Source: Acetobacteraceae bacterium
GTDB lineage: Bacteria; Pseudomonadota; Alphaproteobacteria; Acetobacterales; Acetobacteraceae
Reading direction: 5' to 3'
Length of the DNA stretch: 35,881 nt
Assembly (NCBI GenBank): GCA_025055335.1
Contig: JANWXJ010000028.1
Coordinates: forward strand, 1 to 35,881
Below are positions 12,859 through 20,335 of the stretch, one piece after another. Both the position numbers and the translations under genes were made by a program. The notes beneath the pieces are model-generated. The model was given only the letters and a program-made list of their open reading frames with translations. It searched no databases and was not told the origin of the DNA. How positions within the stretch are numbered: the stretch's first letter is position 1; every line of letters begins with the position of its first letter.

Positions 12859-14426
12859 GCGCCGCCCACCATCAGCCGGCCGATGGCGCGCTCGGCATCC
12901 GGGCCGTTCCCGACGATGCCGGCGATGCGGCCGCGATACATCACCGCGATCCGGTCGGAGAGTTCCAGCAGCTCGTCGAGTTCGGTCGAGATGAGGATGC
13001 AGGCGACACCGGCCGCCGCCGCCGCCGAGATGCGGTCGCGCGCCGCGCGGATGTTGGCGACATCGAGCCCGTAGGTCGGCTTGTTCGCGAGGAGCAGCCT
13101 CGGCTCCCCGGACAGTTCGCGCCCGAACAGCGCCTTCTGGATGTTGCCCCCGGAGAGGGTGGCGATCGGCACCTCCGGCCCCGGCGTGCGGACGTCGTAG
13201 CGGCCGATCAGCTCGCGCGCATGGGCGGCGATGCGCGCCGGGCGCTCGAAGCCGCCCGCCCAGAAGGGCGGCTCGCCCACGCGCTTCATCACGAGGTTGG
13301 TGCCGATCGCGAAGCCGCCGACGGTGCCTTCGCCAAGCCTGTCGTCCGTCAGGTAGCGGAGCCCGAGCGCATGCCGCCGCGCCACCGGCAGCCGCGTGAT
13401 GTCCCGGCCGGCGAAGCGGATGCGGCCGGCCTCGGCGCGGAGCTGGCCTGCCAGAGCCTCGGCGAGCTGCTTCTGGCCGTTGCCGTCCACCCCGGCGATG
13501 CCGAGGATCTCTCCCGGGCGGAGGGTGAAGGAGACGTCCTGCACCGCGCCCTCGCCCGCCGAGAGGTGCTCCACCTCAAGCAGCGGCGCATCGTCGGCGC
13601 GGATGGTGGAGGCGCGGCGGCGCGGCGCCTCGGGATCGGCGGCGCCGCGGCCGAACATCAGGTCGAGGATCTCGGCCGTCGCCTCGGCCGGGGAGAGGGC
13701 GGAGAGCCGCGCGGGCGGGATCTCGCCCGCCTTGCGGCCGAGCTTCAGCACCGTCACCCGGTGCCCGAAGGCGAGCACCTCCTGCAGCTTGTGGCTGACG
13801 AAGACGATCCCGAAGCCCCGCGCGGCAAGCCGCGCCATCACCTGGCCGAGTTCCTCGACCCCCTGCGGCGTGAGCATGGAGGTCGGCTCGTCCAGCACCA
13901 GCACGCGCTCGCCGCGCCACAGCGCCTTGACGATCTCGACCTGCTGCTGCTGGCCGAGCGAGAGCGAACCCGCGGTCGCATCCGGATCCACCCGCACCCC
14001 GAGCAGGGCCGAGAGTTCCGCCAGCCGCGCCAGCGCCGCAGCGCGTCCGAGCGGCCGCCACCACCGCTGCCCGAGCATCAGGTTCTGCACGACCGAGAGG
14101 GTCGGGACGAGGGTGGAGTGCTGGTAGACCGTGCCGATGCCGAGGCGTATCGCATCCCGCGGGGAGGCGATGCGCACCGGCCGGCCATTGACCTCGATCC
14201 GCCCCGAATCCGGCTGCAGCACGCCCGAGAGGATCGCGATCAGCGTGGATTTGCCGGCGCCGTTCTCGCCGAGCAGGGCGTGCACCTCGCCGGGGCGGAT
14301 GTCGAACGACACCTCGTCGTTCGCGAGCACGCCGGGGAAGCGCTTCGTGATGCCGGACAGGCGGACCAGCGGCACGTCGAGCCCGCGATCCGCCCCGGTG
14401 GTCGCCGCGCCCGTCCCCTCCGGCAT
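12855..14426 (-). CDS. BMP/nucleoside-type ABC transporter ATPase (double nucleotide-binding domain)
   Basis: A 523-residue protein with two fused ATP-binding domains, as in YufO/NupA and sugar importers such as RbsA. The first domain has Walker A GENGAGKST, Q-loop YQHSTL, signature LSLGQQQQ and Walker B VLVLDEPTS. The second has a modified Walker A (GVDGNGQKQL), signature LSGGNIQKA and a weakened Walker B (LLANKPTYGLD). A degenerate second site is normal in this family, so the protein is probably functional. It lies 21 bases after the binding-protein gene and overlaps the first permease gene by four bases. The N-terminal residues before VPLVRLSGITKRF are variable, and the ATG at 14426 is the natural start. 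Confidence 0.93.
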   Translation of the reverse strand: MPEGTGAATTGADRGLDVPLVRLSGITKRFPGVLANDEVSFDIRPGEVHALLGENGAGKSTLIAILSGVLQPDSGRIEVNGRPVRIASPRDAIRLGIGTVYQHSTLVPTLSVVQNLMLGQRWWRPLGRAAALARLAELSALLGVRVDPDATAGSLSLGQQQQVEIVKALWRGERVLVLDEPTSMLTPQGVEELGQVMARLAARGFGIVFVSHKLQEVLAFGHRVTVLKLGRKAGEIPPARLSALSPAEATAEILDLMFGRGAADPEAPRRRASTIRADDAPLLEVEHLSAGEGAVQDVSFTLRPGEILGIAGVDGNGQKQLAEALAGQLRAEAGRIRFAGRDITRLPVARRHALGLRYLTDDRLGEGTVGGFAIGTNLVMKRVGEPPFWAGGFERPARIAAHARELIGRYDVRTPGPEVPIATLSGGNIQKALFGRELSGEPRLLLANKPTYGLDVANIRAARDRISAAAAAGVACILISTELDELLELSDRIAVMYRGRIAGIVGNGPDAERAIGRLMVGGA

Positions 14427-14447
14427 GGTCCGGCGCGCGGTCCCGCC

Positions 14448-15530
14448 TCAGCGCGCCGCGGGGGCCTGCACGTCGCTCATCAGCGCGCGCACCGCGGCGG
14501 CATCCGCCACATAGGGCACCTGCACCTGGCCCGAGACGATGCGCTGCTTCACCGCCTCCACCTCGGCCCACTCGGCGTCGGTGATGTGGCGGGTGCGGAG
14601 CAGCCGAACCGACCCGTCGGCGAGCCCGATGGTGTAGCGGCGCGAGCCGAAGCGCCCGGCGCGGATGTCCTCGACCATCTTGATGATGGTCTCGGTGATG
14701 TCCCACAGCACGGAGGTGAGAAGGTGGTTGGGCGCCGCCTGGGACTTGTCGCCGATCACGTCGATCAGCCACGCCTGCCCGCCGTCGGTCGCGCGGGCGG
14801 TGGTGATCGCCTGCAGCATGCCCATGGTGGCGCCGTTGCCCTGGCCGAAGATGATGTCCGCGCCGGCGGCGATCACCGCCTCGGCGACGCGGCGGCCGCC
14901 CGGCGCGTCGCTGAAGGCGGCAGGCCCGATCACCGCGTAGCGGATCGGGATGTTCGCCCGCACGCTGCGCGCTCCTTGCGCGAAGGCGTGGGACTGCGAG
15001 TTCCACGACGGCGGCTCGCCCGAGACGACGATGCCGAGCGTGCCCGTGCGCGTCTTCCGCGCGGCGAGGGCGCCCGCGATGTAGGCGCCCTCGTGGCCCG
15101 AGAGGGTGTAGTCCACCACGAGGCCCGGCCGGGTCACCTTGCGCGGGGTGTCCACCACCGCCACCGGCACGTTGCGCTCGACGCCGATCTCGAAGGCGGT
15201 GTTGTTGTAGCCGGAGGCGTGGGCGATGATGAGGTCGGCGCCGTTCGCCGCAAGCTCGCGCATGATCGGGCGGATGTCCGGGTAGCCGAGGCCCTCCGCC
15301 ACCTCGAGCTGCACGCCGAGGCGCTGCGCCGCGGCGCGCGCGGCGGTGATGCCGGCCTGGTTCCAGCCCATGTCGGTGCCGCGCTCGGGCGTCATGATGG
15401 CGATCCGCCGCACCTCTCGCGGCGCGGACTGCGCGGCGGCGCGCGGCAGGAAGGCGGTGTAGCCGCCGCCGAGCGCGACCGCGGCGCCCGTTGCCGACAG
15501 CAGGCGGCGGCGCGTGAGGGAACCGAGCAT
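14448..15530 (-). CDS. BMP family (PnrA/BmpA-like) substrate-binding protein
   Basis: A 360-residue periplasmic binding protein of the Bmp/PnrA family, whose known members bind nucleosides. The N-terminus SLTRRRLLSATGAAVALGGG is a Tat-type signal peptide ending near RAAAQS. The mature protein starts with RRIAIMTPERGTDMGWNQAG, the family's usual first strand with Asp and Trp. It goes on to DLIIAHASGYNNTAFEIG, LSGHEGAYIAGALAA and the late segment AGADIIFGQGNGATMGMLQA. The start is ATG 15530 with GGGGAGG upstream; the longer open frame to the right is antisense to the TRAP genes. As first gene of the operon its promoter lies in 15531-15668. The operon ends with 4-pyridoxolactonase, so pyridoxine, pyridoxal or a related ring compound is the best guess for ligand. 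Confidence 0.9.
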   Translation of the reverse strand: MLGSLTRRRLLSATGAAVALGGGYTAFLPRAAAQSAPREVRRIAIMTPERGTDMGWNQAGITAARAAAQRLGVQLEVAEGLGYPDIRPIMRELAANGADLIIAHASGYNNTAFEIGVERNVPVAVVDTPRKVTRPGLVVDYTLSGHEGAYIAGALAARKTRTGTLGIVVSGEPPSWNSQSHAFAQGARSVRANIPIRYAVIGPAAFSDAPGGRRVAEAVIAAGADIIFGQGNGATMGMLQAITTARATDGGQAWLIDVIGDKSQAAPNHLLTSVLWDITETIIKMVEDIRAGRFGSRRYTIGLADGSVRLLRTRHITDAEWAEVEAVKQRIVSGQVQVPYVADAAAVRALMSDVQAPAAR

Positions 15531-15579
15531 TCGTCTTGCCTCCCCTAGTCTCTGCCTCAGCCTCGGCGGCGCCGGCGGA

Positions 15580-15606
15580 GCCGACCATTCCTCGTTTTGG
15601 TTGGGC
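15580..15606. promoter_or_regulatory. Candidate operator dyad GCCGACCA-N10-TGGTTGGGC
   Basis: About 50 bases upstream of the BMP-operon start codon, GCCGACCA (15580-15587) faces an imperfect inverted copy TGGTTGGGC (15598-15606). The first half is identical to the repeats at 8476-8483 and 8487-8494 in the GMC/GntR spacer. This would let one regulator control both the importer-lactonase operon and the divergent catabolic genes. The octamer also occurs by chance inside coding sequence, so only its clustering in control regions speaks for function. Confidence 0.3.
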
Positions 15607-15622
15607 CGGACCGCCGCTGTGG

Positions 15623-15654
15623 TTGACTTTATGGACGGCCTCCGGCGGTGTAAA
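15623..15654 (+). promoter_or_regulatory. Weak candidate promoter for the TRAP operon
   Basis: TTGACT (15623-15628) resembles a -35 box and TGTAAA (15649-15654) a -10 box, upstream of the TRAP small-permease gene. The 20-base spacing is longer than normal, so the pairing is doubtful. The stretch is unusually AT-containing for this window, which is the main reason to note it. Confidence 0.25.
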
Positions 15655-15668
15655 GGGAAAGCCGCGCG

Positions 15669-16190
15669 ATGCGGCGGGCGAGGTGCGAAGACGGCATGCG
15701 CGCGACCCTGCTGGCCATGGTGCTCCGCCGGTGCGATGCGCTGCTCGGCGCGCTGCTCGCCCTCGCCATGCTGGCGCTGGTCGCGATCAACTTCGCCAAT
15801 GTGGTGGCGCGCTACGTCTTCGCCGCGCCGCTTCCCGCCGCCGACGAGATCATGACCTTCACGATGGTCTGGGGCGTGTTCCTCGGCGCCGGGCTCGTCT
15901 CGCTGCGCGGCGGGCATCTCTCGATGGACCTTGCGGTCGGGCTGCTGCCGGCGCGGGCGAAGCGGGCGGTCGGCGCCGCCGCGGCGCTCGCCTCCGTCCT
16001 CGTGCTCGGCTTCATGTTCGTCCACTCGCTCGAGTATCTCGCCACCATCGGCGCGATCGGCCTGACGAGCATGGGCGGCGGCATCCCGATGACGGTTCCG
16101 CACCTCGCGCTGCCGGTCGGCTTCCTGCTGATGATCGCGGGCGGGCTGCTGCGGCTCGCCGCCGGCCCGGCGGAGGACCCGACGGGATGA
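15669..16190 (+). CDS. dctQ: TRAP transporter small permease (DctQ)
   Basis: A 173-residue membrane protein, the small four-helix subunit of a tripartite ATP-independent periplasmic transporter. The DctQ pattern is clear: an early helix with ALVAINFANVVARYVF, the conserved motif AADEIMTFTMVWGVFLGA, and the segment RGGHLSMDLAVGLLPARAKR before helix 3. The C-terminal helix contains PVGFLLMIAGGLLRL. The start may be ATG 15669, or ATG 15696 (MRATLL), which has AGGTG upstream at good spacing; the shorter 164-residue form is quite possible. The stop overlaps the start of dctM by four bases (ATGA), giving translational coupling. The transported substrate is probably an organic acid, as for the family, and is not identified. 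Confidence 0.9.
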   Translation: MRRARCEDGMRATLLAMVLRRCDALLGALLALAMLALVAINFANVVARYVFAAPLPAADEIMTFTMVWGVFLGAGLVSLRGGHLSMDLAVGLLPARAKRAVGAAAALASVLVLGFMFVHSLEYLATIGAIGLTSMGGGIPMTVPHLALPVGFLLMIAGGLLRLAAGPAEDPTG

Positions 16191-17455
16191 CCTTCGCCCT
16201 CGCGCTGCTGCCGGCCGCGCTGCTCCTCGCCGGGTTCCCGATCCATCTCGTGCTGCTGTCGGCGGCGGCGGCCTTCGTCGCGTTCGTGGCAGAGATGCCG
16301 GCCACCGTGCTGCACCAGGCGATGTTCGGCGGCGTCGAGAGCTTCGCCCTGCTCTCGGTGCCCTTCTTCCTGTTCGCGGGCGAGGTGATGGTGCGCGGCG
16401 GGCTCGCCGCGCGCATCGTCGCGTGGGTGCAGGCGCTGGTCGGGCGCGTGCCGGGCAGCCTCGCGCTCGCCACCGTCGGCACCTCGACGGTGATCGGCGC
16501 GATGAGCGGCTCCTCCGCGGCCGCCACGGCCACCTGCGGGCGGCTGCTGCTGCCGCCGCTGGTCCGCCAGGGCTATCCGCGGCCCCTCGCGGCCGGGATC
16601 GTCGCCGCCTCGGCCGGGATAGACATCGTGATCCCGCCCTCGATCGCCATGATCCTCTACGGCGTGACGGCCGAGCAATCCATCCCGCGCCTGTTCCTCG
16701 CCGGCATCGTGCCGGGCCTGCTGCTCGCCGGCTTTATGGCCGCCTTCCTGCTTGCCCATGCGCTGCTCGCGGGCGTGAAGGCGGAGGGCTCGTTCAGCCT
16801 CGCCCGCGCGGCGCGCGCGACGCTCTCCTGCCTCTGGGCGCTCGGCATGCCGGCGATCGTGTTCGGCGGCATCTACGGCGGCGTGTTCTCTCCCACCGAA
16901 GCCGCGGGCATCGCCTGCGTCTACGCGATGCTCGTGAGTCTTCTCGTCTATCGCGACATCGGCCCGCGCGAGCTGTTCCGCATCGCCGGCAACAGCATGG
17001 CGATGACGGCGCAGATCCTCGTGATCGTCGCCGCCGCGGCGGTGTTCGGCTGGATGCTCACCACCTCCGGCGTGCCGCAGGCGGCCGTCGCCTGGATCGG
17101 CGGCTTCGACCTCGCGCCGTGGCAGCTTCTGCTCGCCGTCAACATCCTCCTGCTGCTGGTCGGCTGCGTGATCGACCCGGCCTCGGCGATCCTGGTGCTG
17201 ACGCCGCTGCTCTTGCCGATCGTGACGCATGCGGGGGTGGACCCGATCCACTTCGGCATCATCATGACGGTGAACCTCTCCATCGGCATGTTCACCCCGC
17301 CCTTCGGGCTGAACCTGTTCATCCTGCAGTCCATGTTCCGCATCCCGGTGGGCGAGCTCTACCGCGGCGTGCTGCCCTTCATCGCCGTGCAATGCGCCGC
17401 ACTCGCCTGCATCACCTACATCCCGTCGCTGTCCCTCTGGCTCGGCGGAGGATGA
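16187..17455 (+). CDS. dctM: TRAP transporter large permease (DctM)
   Basis: A 422-residue permease with about a dozen membrane segments, the sodium-coupled transport subunit of the TRAP system. Family landmarks are SVPFFLFAGEVMVRGGLAAR and the GTSTVIGAMSGSSAAATAT region. Others are IDIVIPPSIAMILYGV, GGIYGGVFSPTEAAGIACVY and the C-terminal MTVNLSIGMFTPPFGLNLF. All are close to consensus and full length. The start ATG overlaps the dctQ stop by four bases. The DctP gene follows 29 bases after the stop. The three genes form one operon transcribed away from the BMP importer operon, with which it shares a 138-base spacer. Confidence 0.95.
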   Translation: MTFALALLPAALLLAGFPIHLVLLSAAAAFVAFVAEMPATVLHQAMFGGVESFALLSVPFFLFAGEVMVRGGLAARIVAWVQALVGRVPGSLALATVGTSTVIGAMSGSSAAATATCGRLLLPPLVRQGYPRPLAAGIVAASAGIDIVIPPSIAMILYGVTAEQSIPRLFLAGIVPGLLLAGFMAAFLLAHALLAGVKAEGSFSLARAARATLSCLWALGMPAIVFGGIYGGVFSPTEAAGIACVYAMLVSLLVYRDIGPRELFRIAGNSMAMTAQILVIVAAAAVFGWMLTTSGVPQAAVAWIGGFDLAPWQLLLAVNILLLLVGCVIDPASAILVLTPLLLPIVTHAGVDPIHFGIIMTVNLSIGMFTPPFGLNLFILQSMFRIPVGELYRGVLPFIAVQCAALACITYIPSLSLWLGGG

Positions 17456-17484
17456 CGCCGCGCCGCAACCCCGAGGAGGCTTCC

Positions 17485-18495
17485 ATGCCCATGCTCTCCC
17501 GCCGCCATGGCCTCGCGCTGCTCGGCGCCGCCGCCCTCCCCGCGCCGCCCGCCGCCGCGCAGCAGGCGCCGGTGATGAAGATGGCCTCGGCCACCATCAA
17601 CGACGTGCAGCACGAATGGCTCCGCCGCTTCCAGGCCGCGCTGCAGGCGCGCGCGGGCGAACGCCTCCGGAGCGAGATCTACCCGGCAAGCCAGCTCGGC
17701 GCGATCCCGCGCATGGTGGAGGGCCTCGTGCTCGGCACCATCGAATCCTTCGTCACGCCGACCTCCTTCGTGGTGCCGGTGGATGCGCGCATGCAGGTGT
17801 TCGATGCGCCGGGGCTGTTCCGCAGCCCCGAGCACCTGCAGCGCGTGATCACCGACGCCGAGTACCGCCCCCGCGCCCTGGCGATGCTGGAGCGGCGCGG
17901 TGTCGCCGGCATCGGCATCTTCTACAACAGCCCGGTGGTCGTGCTCTCCCGCCGGCCGATCCGAACCCTCGCCGATTTCCGCGGCCAGAAGATACGCACC
18001 TTCGCCTCGCCGCTGCAGACGCGGCCGATGGAGCATCTCGGCGCCACCGCCGTGCCGATGGCGCTCTCGGAGGTGATGCCGGCGCTGCAGTCGGGCGCGA
18101 TAGACGGGCTGCTCGCCGGCATCCCGGTGCTGTCGGCGCTGCGCTTCTGGGACGCGGCGCGCTACGTCACCCAGATCCACCCGGCGATCGTCGTGTCGGT
18201 GTTCCTCGTCAACAAGCGCTGGTTCGACCGCCTGCCCGCCGACATCCGCACCGCCATGCAGGAGGAGGGCGCGCGGGTGGACCGCGAGCTGTTCGCCTGG
18301 ACGACGGAGGCGATCGCGCGGGCCAACGCCGCATGGACGCAGAACGGCGGCGAGCTGATCGACCTGCCGCCCGAGGAGCAGGCGCGCATGATGCGCGAGT
18401 TCGCCGCCCTCGGAGAGCAGATCATGGGCCAGAACGCCGAGGTGATGGCGGAATACCGGGCGCTCGCGGCGGTCGCCCAGCGCCACGCGGCGTGA
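17485..18495 (+). CDS. dctP: TRAP transporter substrate-binding protein (DctP)
   Basis: A 336-residue periplasmic receptor of the DctP type. The N-terminus LSRRHGLALLGAAALPAPPAAAQQ is a Tat-like signal peptide. In the mature protein the conserved sequence YPASQLGAIPRMVEGLVLGT is followed by LADFRGQKIRTFASPL, whose arginine normally binds the substrate carboxylate. AVPMALSEVMPALQSGAIDG completes the family signature. The ATG at 17485 follows GAGGAGG at good spacing. An ATG overlapping the dctM stop (17452) would add 11 residues in front of the signal peptide and looks less likely. The ligand is probably a carboxylic acid; nothing in the sequence tells which one. Its stop overlaps a small downstream ORF by four bases. 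Confidence 0.94.
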   Translation: MPMLSRRHGLALLGAAALPAPPAAAQQAPVMKMASATINDVQHEWLRRFQAALQARAGERLRSEIYPASQLGAIPRMVEGLVLGTIESFVTPTSFVVPVDARMQVFDAPGLFRSPEHLQRVITDAEYRPRALAMLERRGVAGIGIFYNSPVVVLSRRPIRTLADFRGQKIRTFASPLQTRPMEHLGATAVPMALSEVMPALQSGAIDGLLAGIPVLSALRFWDAARYVTQIHPAIVVSVFLVNKRWFDRLPADIRTAMQEEGARVDRELFAWTTEAIARANAAWTQNGGELIDLPPEEQARMMREFAALGEQIMGQNAEVMAEYRALAAVAQRHAA

Positions 18496-18749
18496 TCCTG
18501 CGGCGGCGCGCCCTGCTGTTGGCCCTGCTGCCGGCGGCGGTGGACGCGTCGGAGGCGGAGCGCGACGCCTTCATCGCCGCCCATCTCGCCCGCTACCGCG
18601 AGGAGGTGTGCGGCACGCACTGGGTCGGCAACCCGTCCTTCGCCGCCTGCATGGCGATGCTGCGGCGGGAGGCGGAGGCGGAGTGGGAGCGGCGGCGCGC
18701 CCTCGCCGCTCAGCCGGCGCGGACCTCCCCGAACAGACCTGCCCGGTAG
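18492..18749 (+). CDS. Small hypothetical secreted protein after DctP
   Basis: An 85-residue ORF that begins at GTG inside the DctP stop (GTGA overlap), which suggests translational coupling with the TRAP operon. It starts with three arginines and a hydrophobic run (LLLALLPAAVDA), a good signal peptide with likely cleavage before SEAERD. The mature part is short, charged and helical. It has two cysteines (CGTHWVGNPSFAAC) that could pair in the periplasm, and it ends in an Arg/Pro-rich tail. I do not recognise a family. The last 40 bases overlap the convergent pirin gene. The coding evidence is the signal peptide, the cysteines and the coupling; it could still be a chance frame. Confidence 0.55.
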   Translation: MILRRRALLLALLPAAVDASEAERDAFIAAHLARYREEVCGTHWVGNPSFAACMAMLRREAEAEWERRRALAAQPARTSPNRPAR

Positions 18750-19573
18750 TCGCGCACCGCCTGCAGGATCTCCTCGCGCGTCGTCATCACGAAGGGGTCG
18801 TGCGCCACCACCGGCTCCTTGATCGGCTCGGCGTGGCCGAACAGCGCCACCGCGCCCTCGGGACCGGCGGCGAGCGCCACCTCCTCGGCGTCGTCCGACA
18901 GTTCGGCGAGGTGGAAGGCGGGCACCTCCGCGCCGCCGCAGGCGAAGCCGCCCTGCACGGCGTAGAGGAACACCGTCCGACCGGCGGGCGCCGGCAGGGC
19001 CGCCCGCGCGCCCGGAGCGAGGCGGAGGACCGACATGAACACCCCGGTCAGGCTCTCGACCGGGCCGCGCAGGCCGCCGAAACGGCCGGCGATCAGCTCC
19101 AGCACCGCGCCCTCGCCCGCCCGGGCCTTCGGGATCTCCTCCGCCTGCAGTCCGGTGTAGGCGGGCGGCGTCATCTTCAGCCGCGACGGCAGATTCACCC
19201 AGAGCTGCAGGATCTCGAGCGGCCCGCCCGCGCGCTTGAACCCCTCGGGCGAGATCTCGGCGTGCACCAGGCCGCGCCCGGCCGTCATCTACTGCACGCC
19301 GCCCGAGCGGATCACGCTCTCGTGCCCGCCGCTGTCGAGATGCGCAAGCTCGCCCTCCAGGATGAAGGTCACCGTCTCGAAGCCGCGGTGCGGGTGCGGG
19401 CCGAAGGGCAGGCCGCGGTTGCCGGGCGGATAGATCTGCGGCCCGTGGTGGTTGAGGAAGAGGAACGGGTCAAGCATCGGCAGCCGCGGCCCGGGCAGCG
19501 GGCGATGCGTCGTCAGGTCGGCGATGTCGTCGCGCAGCGCCGGATGGAGCGCGCGGAGGCTGCGGGCGGGCAT
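18710..19573 (-). pseudogene. Pirin family protein, interrupted by an in-frame TAG
   Basis: The minus-strand frame encodes a whole pirin-like bicupin of about 287 codons, but a TAG at 19289-19291 stops it after residue 94. The sequence reads SGGVQ-stop-MTAGRGLVHAE. In pirins this place is normally a tryptophan (QWMTAGRG), so a single TGG-to-TAG change explains it. The metal site is divided by the stop: the first fragment has the His pair of GPHPHRGFETV, and the second has the His and Glu of LVHAE. Reinitiation at the ATG right after the stop would therefore give an incomplete centre. Everything else is full length: the C-terminal half (192 residues) ends with FVMTTREEILQAVRDYRAG. This is either a recent nonsense mutation or a base error. 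Pirins are Fe-binding cupins with quercetinase or regulatory roles. Confidence 0.85.
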
Positions 19574-19633
19574 GGCGCGAAACCCTTTTCCTGCGCCCCA
19601 TCTGGGGCTGCCCCGCCCCGCGTCAACCGCCCG

Positions 19634-20335
19634 CTACAGCCCGTGGAAGCGGGCGAAGGCCGAGACCGGCTCGCGCTCCGTGCGCAGCGCGTTCTCGGGG
19701 GCGGCGGTGTCCTCGTGCCCGAGCGCCACGCCGCAGACCACCGTCTGCTCGGGGGGGATCGGCAGCTGTGCGCGGATGATCCGGTGATAGGGCGCCCAGG
19801 CGGCCTGCAGGCAGGTATGCAGCCCCTCGCCGCGCGCCGCGGTGCAGATGCCGCCGAGGAAGATGCCGAGATCGAGCCAGGAGCCGATCTTCAGGTCGCG
19901 GTGGATCGTCACGATCATCCCGACGGGCGCGCCGAAGAAGCGGAAGTTGCGCGCGTGCTGGGCGTGCATCCGCGCCTTGTCGCCCCGCCCGATGCCGAGC
20001 AGCCCGTAGAGGTCCCACCCGATCTTGCGCCGGCGGGAGAGGTAGGGCTCGAAGAACGGGTCCGGGTAGTACTGCCATTCCGGCTCGCCCGGATCGCCCG
20101 CGTCGAAGGCGGCCTGCACGGCGTCGCACAGGGCATCCTTCGCCGCCCCGGCCACCACCTGCACGGCCCAGGGCTGCATGTTGGTGCCCGAAGGCGCCCG
20201 GGCGGCGAGTGCGAGGATGCGCTCGACGGTCTCTCGCGGCACGGGGGTCGGCAGGAAGGCGCGGACGGAGCGGCGGGTGGCGAGGGCCTCGGCCGGGGTC
20301 GCGGCGCGGTCCTCGCGCGGCGGGGCGGCATTCAA
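19634..20335 (-). CDS. Nitroreductase family FMN-dependent oxidoreductase
   Basis: A 233-residue member of the nitroreductase family, which reduces nitroaromatics, quinones or related compounds with FMN and NAD(P)H. The N-terminal FMN-phosphate motif is TRRSVRAFLPTPVP. Next comes ALAARAPSGTNMQPWAV, the SGxNxQPW segment that is the family's best landmark. The C-terminal part has DLGIFLGGICTAARGEGLHT, and the family's late glycine-containing strand is at CGVALGHEDTAAPENALRTER. The best start is TTG at 20335, overlapping the dihydroorotase stop by four bases (TTGA) with a GGGGGTGAGG purine stretch just before. The open frame upstream of it is antisense-like. It stands alone functionally in this operon, and the natural substrate is unknown. 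Confidence 0.9.
   Translation of the reverse strand: MNAAPPREDRAATPAEALATRRSVRAFLPTPVPRETVERILALAARAPSGTNMQPWAVQVVAGAAKDALCDAVQAAFDAGDPGEPEWQYYPDPFFEPYLSRRRKIGWDLYGLLGIGRGDKARMHAQHARNFRFFGAPVGMIVTIHRDLKIGSWLDLGIFLGGICTAARGEGLHTCLQAAWAPYHRIIRAQLPIPPEQTVVCGVALGHEDTAAPENALRTEREPVSAFARFHGL

Noticed and set aside
12855-13700. Degenerate Walker motifs in the second half of the BMP transporter ATPase as a sign of inactivation
   Set aside because: A non-canonical second nucleotide site is usual in this double-domain ATPase family.
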